NCBI GenBank assembly: GCA_034769895.1
Contig: CM068372.1
Span: 433,211,958 to 433,275,957 of the forward strand
Source: Magicicada septendecula
Lineage: Eukaryota; Arthropoda; Insecta; Hemiptera; Cicadidae
Reading direction: 5' to 3'
DNA: 64,000 bases
Shown one piece after another: positions 57,870-64,000 of this stretch; the first letter of the stretch is position 1, and the number at the start of each line of letters is the position of its first letter. Position numbers and translations under genes: made by a program. Below the pieces are notes generated by a model. It ran no database searches and was not told the DNA's origin. It worked only from the letters and a program-made list of their open reading frames with translations.

Positions 57870-59437
57870 TGCTGAGGTATTCTATTTATGACTGTAGATA
57901 ACATGTTGAGGATAATGCTGTTTTGATTAATGAGTTGAGCGAACATAGTTTTGAACTCACTTAGGAAAATTGCCAGTTGGTCCATTACTTCCCTGTTAGT
58001 GGGGTTTGCGTGGCTGTTGCAAGTAATTTGTGTCTTTCTACTTCCGCCCGTGATTTGAGCATATGTAGAAGTTGTATTTCGCGGTGGTGGTAGAGGGGAT
58101 GGAGAATTATGAATCACATTAGATTGTGTCTGTGGAGTAGCACTACTTAGCAGTTGTGGATTGCCCCTAAGTTTAGATCTTATCAGGTCTTGGTAGACAG
58201 AACACCCTTTATAATTGGCTGGGTGACTCCCATCGCATAGTGCACAGGTAGCAGGGGTATCCCTAGGTTTCTTGCACGTTTTAGTGTCATGAGATTTTCC
58301 ACACTTTACGCAGATAAATGATTTTCTGCAGTAAGTTTTGGAGTGGCCATATTCCTGACATCGTGTGCATTGGATTATTGCCTTTTTGACTCTTGGCGGT
58401 TCAACTTTAATTTTTGTATTTTGTAGATATTCCAATTTATATATTTCCTTATTGTTATCTTGGGGCTCGAGGTCTACAAAAAATAGAGGCAGTGGATCCT
58501 TGGATTTCCTGTGTCTTGCGTTTATGATATTCCGAATTTTGTGGCCATATTTAGCTAGCTCGTCTTTAATTTCTTCTAGTGGCACTGAATAGTGAAGATC
58601 TCTTATGACAACACGGTAGGCTCTCTCATGTTTCAGCTGGTAGGTGTGATGGACTATATTTTTTTCACAGAGTAGTCTAATTAATTTTCTGTAAGTGTCA
58701 ACGGTGTGGGGGTGAATTTTAACTGTGTTGTTTGAGAGAGCTTTGCTGTGGTATGTTTCGTCTTCTGCAGCCGATGCCAGAAAGTCTGTCATTGCTTTAT
58801 AGTTCGTAACACCGTATATATAGATTGGCGGAGGCTTTGGTGTTTTCGGTTGATTGTTTTTATTAACGTTATTTGAGTTGCCAGAATCGTCATGATTAAG
58901 AGACGTATCTATGTTGGACAAGGGATCGAATCTATTTGCTGTTTGAGGTAAGTAAATGCTTTTAGTTGAAGTAGCAGATCGTTTCCTTTTTTTAGAGGGG
59001 CGTTTAACTTGCTGCCAAGGTACGCAAGATTCATTTGCAGTTTCAGTTTCATTAGGTTCAGAGTAGGATAAGTCTTCACTTAATGAATCATAATCTATGT
59101 CCTCTTGGGAGTTCTGTGTGATGTTGGTAGGACAGCTGAATGGAGGTATTGCTTGGGCCATATTGGTATTAGTGTTCGTTAATATTTGCGATGACATTTG
59201 GTTCGGGAGTTGATTGCAGACAGTAGGTGCCGGCATATTTGAGAAAGGACAACTAGTTTGTTGTTGATATAGCTGCTGCATTTGTGACTGAAAGTGAGGT
59301 TGCAAATTACCTCGAAGATGAGTATTTTGTTGTTGATGCTCATAACTAGGGTTATAGTGCTGGCTACTTACATAGAAGTTTGGATTGTACGGAGTCTGAA
59401 TATGTTGCTGATAAAGTCCATCGCTATTTGTTTGCAT
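57866..59437 (-). CDS. Jockey-like ORF1 (Gag-like RNA-binding protein)
   Basis: This 523-residue protein would coat the element RNA and form the particle that reaches the nucleus. Residues 1-110 are rich in Gln, Asn and Pro. A basic stretch (KRPSKKRKRS, about 145-154) could be a nuclear signal. An RRM-like region of the Gag/PRE family (RAYRVVIRDLHYSVPLEEI, about 275-350) precedes three zinc knuckles at 357-370 (CX2CX4HX4C), 376-388 (CX2CX3HX4C) and 398-412 (CX2CX3HX6C), exactly the Jockey pattern. The C-terminus has a probable coiled segment. The stop overlaps the ORF2 start (ATGA), suggesting termination-reinitiation. The frame has no stop or frameshift. Confidence 0.93.
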   Translation of the reverse strand: MQTNSDGLYQQHIQTPYNPNFYVSSQHYNPSYEHQQQNTHLRGNLQPHFQSQMQQLYQQQTSCPFSNMPAPTVCNQLPNQMSSQILTNTNTNMAQAIPPFSCPTNITQNSQEDIDYDSLSEDLSYSEPNETETANESCVPWQQVKRPSKKRKRSATSTKSIYLPQTANRFDPLSNIDTSLNHDDSGNSNNVNKNNQPKTPKPPPIYIYGVTNYKAMTDFLASAAEDETYHSKALSNNTVKIHPHTVDTYRKLIRLLCEKNIVHHTYQLKHERAYRVVIRDLHYSVPLEEIKDELAKYGHKIRNIINARHRKSKDPLPLFFVDLEPQDNNKEIYKLEYLQNTKIKVEPPRVKKAIIQCTRCQEYGHSKTYCRKSFICVKCGKSHDTKTCKKPRDTPATCALCDGSHPANYKGCSVYQDLIRSKLRGNPQLLSSATPQTQSNVIHNSPSPLPPPRNTTSTYAQITGGSRKTQITCNSHANPTNREVMDQLAIFLSEFKTMFAQLINQNSIILNMLSTVINRIPQQ

Positions 59438-59772
59438 ATTTACCTTATCTTTTATCTGAGTGGATGCGATGTAGAACCAGTCCGAACCGGGTCACAAGCC
59501 AGATAACAGTCAAATGCACTTGGCCGATAACCTGAGCCGCCAAGCACGACCGAGGTAAATTGTAACCAACAATAATTATTAAAGTTTTAAGTACTCACTG
59601 AAAGCCCTTTTAGAACTTTGAACACAAAATAATATTATATCTGCACTGATTACTTAGCACAAGTCACTAACAAGAGATAAACTATATTTAAACATAACAT
59701 AACATAACATAACAATACTCGATAACAGCGCACAACAACCGTCTACACGGTTCCACGGCTAAACCGCGACTG
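59438..59772 (-). promoter_or_regulatory. 5' UTR and internal promoter region of the Jockey-like element
   Basis: It begins CAGTCGCGG on the minus strand. Jockey elements carry a promoter inside the first tens of bases of the transcript, so this start is where initiation is expected. Four ACATA-type units lie at about 59,692-59,713. Transcript mapping is not available. Confidence 0.55.
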
Positions 59773-59978
59773 AGATTTCCGTTTTTAACGAGAAAACGGT
59801 CTCGCGGCAAAAAGTGCGCGTCTATAAGAATTCACCAATTAGAAAAAGCGTCACCTCTGTGCGCGAAGTTATTTCGAGTGGTTAGTGGACAATTTTAAAC
59901 TTACCGGCAACAAGTTCGAATTTCAGCCAATGATGGTAATTTTAAGTGTAGCGGCAGTAAGGGAAGTTTAGGTGAAAC

Positions 59979-59986
59979 TATAAAAG
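59979..59986 (+). promoter_or_regulatory. TATA box with downstream TCAGT initiator
   Basis: TATAAAAG, with TCAGT 33 bp downstream (A at 60,014), a spacing close to that of arthropod core promoters. Confidence 0.5.
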
Positions 59987-61010
59987 TAACTGATGCAGGA
60001 ACGTTAGGGAGTCAGTCAGTGAAATCAAGAGAGTCAGTCAGTGAAATCAAGACAGTAAGAGAGACAGTCGCAGTCAGTTAGTTAGTGAAATCAATCAGTT
60101 AGTTAGTTAATTACTCAGTCGTTCAGTAAATTATCCATCGTCAATAAACAGTCAAGTAGTATTATTTATTCTGTGCGCTGCATCAAGTGCGAAGAAGTTT
60201 TATTTATTATGTGCGCGACCGTATGAAAAGTCAGAGTTTCGGAGGATGTGGAGACGAATGTTTATCGCGAGTGTGTTGGATACGAAAAAAGCAGAGTAAT
60301 ACAAATAGTGTTGTGATTTGCAAAGTGTGGAACGAGCGAGACGGCGGAATGGATAAGCGATTTCAAGTAACTGTATCACATTAAACGTTGTAATTAAATA
60401 ATTGCATGTAATATATTTGTCTACTCAGTTAACCTGTTTCATTCTAAATGAACCGACGAATTGTTCAGATGCTGTAGAGTTTTATATCTTACGACCTAGA
60501 ATAGTAGTACGAAGTATAAATATTTAATATAAATTTTGAATGATAGTTTGATATTGCTGAAATGTTAGACATTAAGTCATGTTATTGATTAATGTTTATT
60601 TATGTTGAGGAAGAAGGAGATTTTCTAATTTCATTAATATCTTGTTAATGATAAATAATATTTCATATGTGTTTATTAATCTTTTGTTGATGATAAATAA
60701 TGTTTATAAGTTCATTAATCTTTTATTGATGATTAATAATATTTATGATGTAATTAAGGTCATAAATCTGAAAGCATAGTCAATGGACTAATTAAGTGGT
60801 CATAAACAGTAAATGATATTAACTGTATACATGAATTTCTTGTAACGATTAACTAAGGATAAGAAGTTAGTAGTAATTGAGAAGTAATTAACATATCAAA
60901 TTGAAATGCGGATAATATCATATGTTATATATATTTAACTGTATTAAAAGGGTAAATATAATATCTATTAATTAGCATCTGAACATAAGAGTTGTTATTA
61001 ACAACACCCT

Positions 61011-61116
61011 GAGATTCCTAATTATCTCTGGCGCCCAGCAACAAAATTTTTATATTTGTCGCCAACAACGTGGTGCAATTCCATGAATTTTATATTTGAC
61101 GCAACCAACGTGTGGC
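61011..61116 (+). repeat. Primer-site-like motif in three degenerate copies
   Basis: TATATTTGTCGCCAACAACG at 61,051 and TATATTTGACGCAACCAACG at 61,091 are 40 bp apart and each continues GTGG or GTGTGG. ATTATCTCTGGCGCCCAGCA at 61,021 is a weaker third copy. A single such motif would be a tRNA primer site. Confidence 0.6.
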
Positions 61117-61130
61117 TTAATAAATAAATT

Positions 61131-64000
61131 CCACAAGAAAATTAATAGCTATAACCCTAGCGTTGCCGCGTGAAAGAGTCACGTATGAGTGTGAGTGTGT
61201 GCGTGCGTGTTCTCTCACATCCGCGCGTCCACTTGATATTATTATAAGTAACGAAAATGTTATACTGTTATACAAATATAGAAGTTAATGATGACATACA
61301 ACAGCAAATGGATTTCCATATATTTTTTCATTTTTGTTGATTCTTTATTCAACCGATTAATGATTCTGTTTAAGAAGTACAGCCACACACGCACACACAC
61401 GCACACACACGCGCACACACGAACACACACACACATAAATCAACAACGTATGTAAGCATATACGTGTAGATAGAAAACTTTTTATATAAATGAAACAGTT
61501 TCTGTTACGAATGTAAAATGTGAAATTTACAAATAATAAAGCGCACTTTTTCTAACGGTGCAACGTAAAATAGAAAGTGCTTTAAGAACGGCAATATTGA
61601 TACTATCTTATGCGTCCGGATTTAGGAAAATGTTGGCAGTAGTACGCAGAGTAGCAGTGTATTTTATCTTCGAATTGTTGTTTGCATTGGTTTACTTTTT
61701 GATTGCTATATTTTATTGCTTGCAATCTTTCTCAAATTATACTTTTTAACACTATTATGTGTAAAGTTGCTGGCTAATGATTAACGTAAATGGAGTTTCT
61801 GCACACTCTACTCATGATGTTAGGCAAATTTTAAATGAATAATTTGCTGGAAAATGAACTGGTCGAAGAGGATGTGTTAATTGACACCAAGATTTACAGA
61901 TGTTATTACTGTTTTGGGGTTGAATGAAAAAAAGAAGTGCTTAAACAAAAGTACGTAGACGAATTGAACTGATCGCTAGAATTTGAAAATATTATAAACA
62001 TTCGCCATCGAGGAATGTGAAGGGGTTCAGAGACGAGCAATATTGGAACTTCAAAACTGAGATAAGAAGTGCAATGATTTTAATACTAGAAGTACTGAGC
62101 ATTCCTTAAAAGTTATCAAATTTATTTTACCTTGTATTTCTAATATTATTTTTAAGATATATAAATAATATATCAATTATAAAGAAATATATGCAATTCT
62201 TATTTGGTTAATGCCGCAAATTATATAAAATTTCTCATTATTTGTTTTATTAAGCATCCAAGTATTTTCAGTAACGTTTGATTTTGAATTAAAATCAATT
62301 TTTAAAATTATGTTTATTTTTAACTGTGTTATTTACACAAATTTCTGCATAAATAAATTCTCAACAAATTGTATATCAGTAACCCTTTCTTTATTAGCAG
62401 TTTATCAAAAATACTGTGCAGTACATCTAAAAAAAATATGTTTCTGGACTCCAAATTCTAGCTCTTATCAGCAATTTTCTTGAAAACTACTAGTAATATA
62501 GTTGTGAAACGCAATTTTTTGCATAATCCAGATAAAACGACATGTGATGTTCCTAACGTTTCCTGTAATGTGTGTTTGCGGAATTGTTTATGTGTTCGCT
62601 TTGCCTTATTTAATCTTCGGAGCAGAAATATGGGCAATAACTCAGAAAATTTTCAATAGATTATAACTCAAAAAGAAAGCATTCTATTTTAAACATTTAA
62701 AATTTAAATGTTTATTTTAAATTTTTTCTTTTTCATCTGTAGAATCACCTAGTAAAATAGTTGCCTTTCCTCCGGGAACATTCTGTATATACATAGTAAA
62801 CGTTTATACTGAAAACCAATACCGAAGGAGCCAAGGGTATAAAATTCAAGGAATTTAAAGACCTACAAGATACACATTAATTAAAAAATTGTGTTTATGT
62901 ATTATGTAAATTATGTATAATATGTGTGTGTGTATTTGAGCACGCGCGCGTGCACATATTTATTTGCTTAACTTATTAAAAATTATAGTTCATTAGATAT
63001 TAAAATACTCTATTAATATTTTCTATACAAGTTCTTCTAAGTGTTCCGTGAATTTTCACGTTTCCCTTTCAATTTAACAGACACTCCTGAATAATATAAA
63101 AACTCCTGTATTTAAAGTTTTTTTATTACCCACGGACGACGGTAACATAGAAGTATAAAATTAATGATCGAATAAAACAGCAAAAAGAGGTTTTATTTTT
63201 ATTTTACAGGATTTTATTTTTTCCGGCACGTGTGTTTACGTTAGTATTATTGTTACATTTTTATTCTGCTTATACGGTATCCTAAAATGTATAATGCCTT
63301 CTGAATTTATTTGATGAAAAAATTATTTTCTGATAATATAGTAACACGCAATATAAATACCTGTTTATAATTGATGGGTGCATATGTGTGCGTGTGTACG
63401 TGTTTTATGTAAACTTGGCATATCAAGTTACAATATATAGTCAAATATCTAAGATATGAGGTATATATCGCAAGAAATTACAACGTGTTTCAAAATCGTA
63501 ACCTTCAAATGCAGACTAACAAACGCATGTAGAAATAATTTACCTACTATAAAAACTTGTGAGATTCCCACAATCATCATATATCGCCATTGGTGATATA
63601 AATTTTTTCATTTTAAATTTTAAAGAATTCGTTATTAACATAACACATTTTCTTGTAATTAAACTAATTTTAATGTTAGTAAAATACTTATTTTTTTTCT
63701 ATAAATAATGAAAGCCACTTAGTTGACAAGTTGATACCTTAGTACTTCATCCGCTTTGCTTTACATGGGCAATTAGTAATGATTAGGCTTTCTCTTCCAT
63801 TATTCCTTACACGATGCCATATTAGTCATGACTGTGATAAAGAAATGCCTAAGGTACTACCTATTGTCTCAAAGGCTACTCCTGTTTTAGAAGAAAGCGT
63901 TTTAGTTTGTTTAACATAAACCGTTTGGGTGAAGTTCAGTCAAGAATGTAATGAGTGTTTTTCATAAGTAATATTTAAAACCTTTTCTTATGAAAATATC
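61131..64000. other. AT-rich stretch with microsatellites
   Basis: An imperfect CA/CG tract lies at 61,385-61,436 and GT/CG patches near 62,922-62,956 and 63,388. A 63-codon frame at 61,558-61,749 with a hydrophobic end is unassigned. No gene was recognised to the window end. Confidence 0.5.

Larger units (their letters stand above)
55059..59772 (-). mobile_element. Full-length Jockey-like non-LTR retrotransposon
   Basis: On the minus strand the element starts CAGTCGCGGTTTAGCC at 59,772, followed by a 335-bp 5' UTR, ORF1, ORF2 overlapping it by four bases (ATGA), a short 3' UTR and an A-tail of about 15 (55,073-55,059). AGATTTCGG (55,050-55,058) and AGATTTCCG (59,773-59,781) flank it and match at 8 of 9 positions, the expected target duplication. 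The length of 4.7 kb, the zinc-knuckle pattern and the lack of RNase H fit the Jockey clade. Both ORFs are uninterrupted, so it is recent and might be active. Confidence 0.93.
59782..61130 (+). mobile_element. LTR-like sequence with promoter and primer-site motifs
   Basis: A TATA box at 59,979, TCAGT initiator-like bases at 60,012, short tandem repeats (GAGTCAGTCAGTGAAATCAA at 60,010 and 60,032) and AATAAA near 60,143 give the layout of an LTR's U3, R and U5. At 61,029 TGGCGCCCAGCAAC resembles the tRNA primer site of gypsy elements of the Osvaldo/Ulysses type. No coding sequence follows and no LTR ends were fixed. The Jockey element may have inserted into its left part. Confidence 0.4.

Noticed and set aside
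1-64000. CRISPR arrays, bacterial operons, riboswitches
   Set aside because: No regularly spaced identical repeats with unique spacers and no ribosome-binding-site/operon layout; the DNA is eukaryotic and repeat-dominated.

Overview
This is AT-rich nuclear DNA from a large, repeat-laden animal genome. The mix of elements points to an arthropod, most likely a hemimetabolous insect such as a cockroach, termite or stick insect: a Jockey-type non-LTR element, several LINE tails, Ty3/gypsy elements, Tigger/pogo transposons, Penelope-like elements and tRNA-derived SINEs. That assignment is inference from the element families. I found no convincing host gene, no rRNA and no intact tRNA gene. Nearly every recognisable feature is a mobile element or its remains, separated by long AT-rich stretches with no recognisable content.

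Layout. 1-1,089: an almost perfect palindrome; each arm carries the GIY-YIG-end fragment of a Penelope-like element (PLE) and a hammerhead-ribozyme-like motif. 2,942-5,507: a decayed Tigger transposon with TIRs, TA duplications and a recognisable intron. 8.1-11.5 kb: a minisatellite, an isolated hammerhead motif and the 3' end of a gypsy element with a long LTR. 12.4 and 19.8 kb: LINE tails. 16.2-17.7 kb: a second pogo-like relic with a tRNA-derived SINE inside. 21.2-27.2 kb: a pile of LINE fragments in alternating orientation. 27.3-28.4 kb: a long inverted-repeat element with decayed hammerhead motifs. 34.8-35.5 kb: a TA-flanked MITE with arms of about 250 bp. 39.5-40.0 kb: a tRNA-like SINE piece and the best stand-alone hammerhead motif. 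40.65-42.35 kb: a rearranged gypsy element. 43.4-45 kb: a second copy of the long LTR. 49.0-50.1 kb: a PLE 3' end followed by a TATA box and a short intron-like segment. 50.5, 52.2 and 54.2 kb: LTR pieces, one a solo LTR with target duplication. 55,059-59,772: a complete Jockey-like retrotransposon with both ORFs open. 59.8-61.1 kb: LTR-like sequence with promoter elements and a tRNA-primer-like motif in about three degenerate copies.

The two strongest points are the apparently full-length Jockey element (5' UTR, ORF1 with three zinc knuckles, ORF2 with endonuclease and reverse transcriptase, A-tail, near-perfect target duplication) and six hammerhead-like motifs at four loci. These share one architecture: CUGANGA core, one extra nucleotide, a short stem II, GAAA, then a very short and usually palindromic stem III. 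Self-cleavage has not been shown; the motifs were found by reading and hand pairing.
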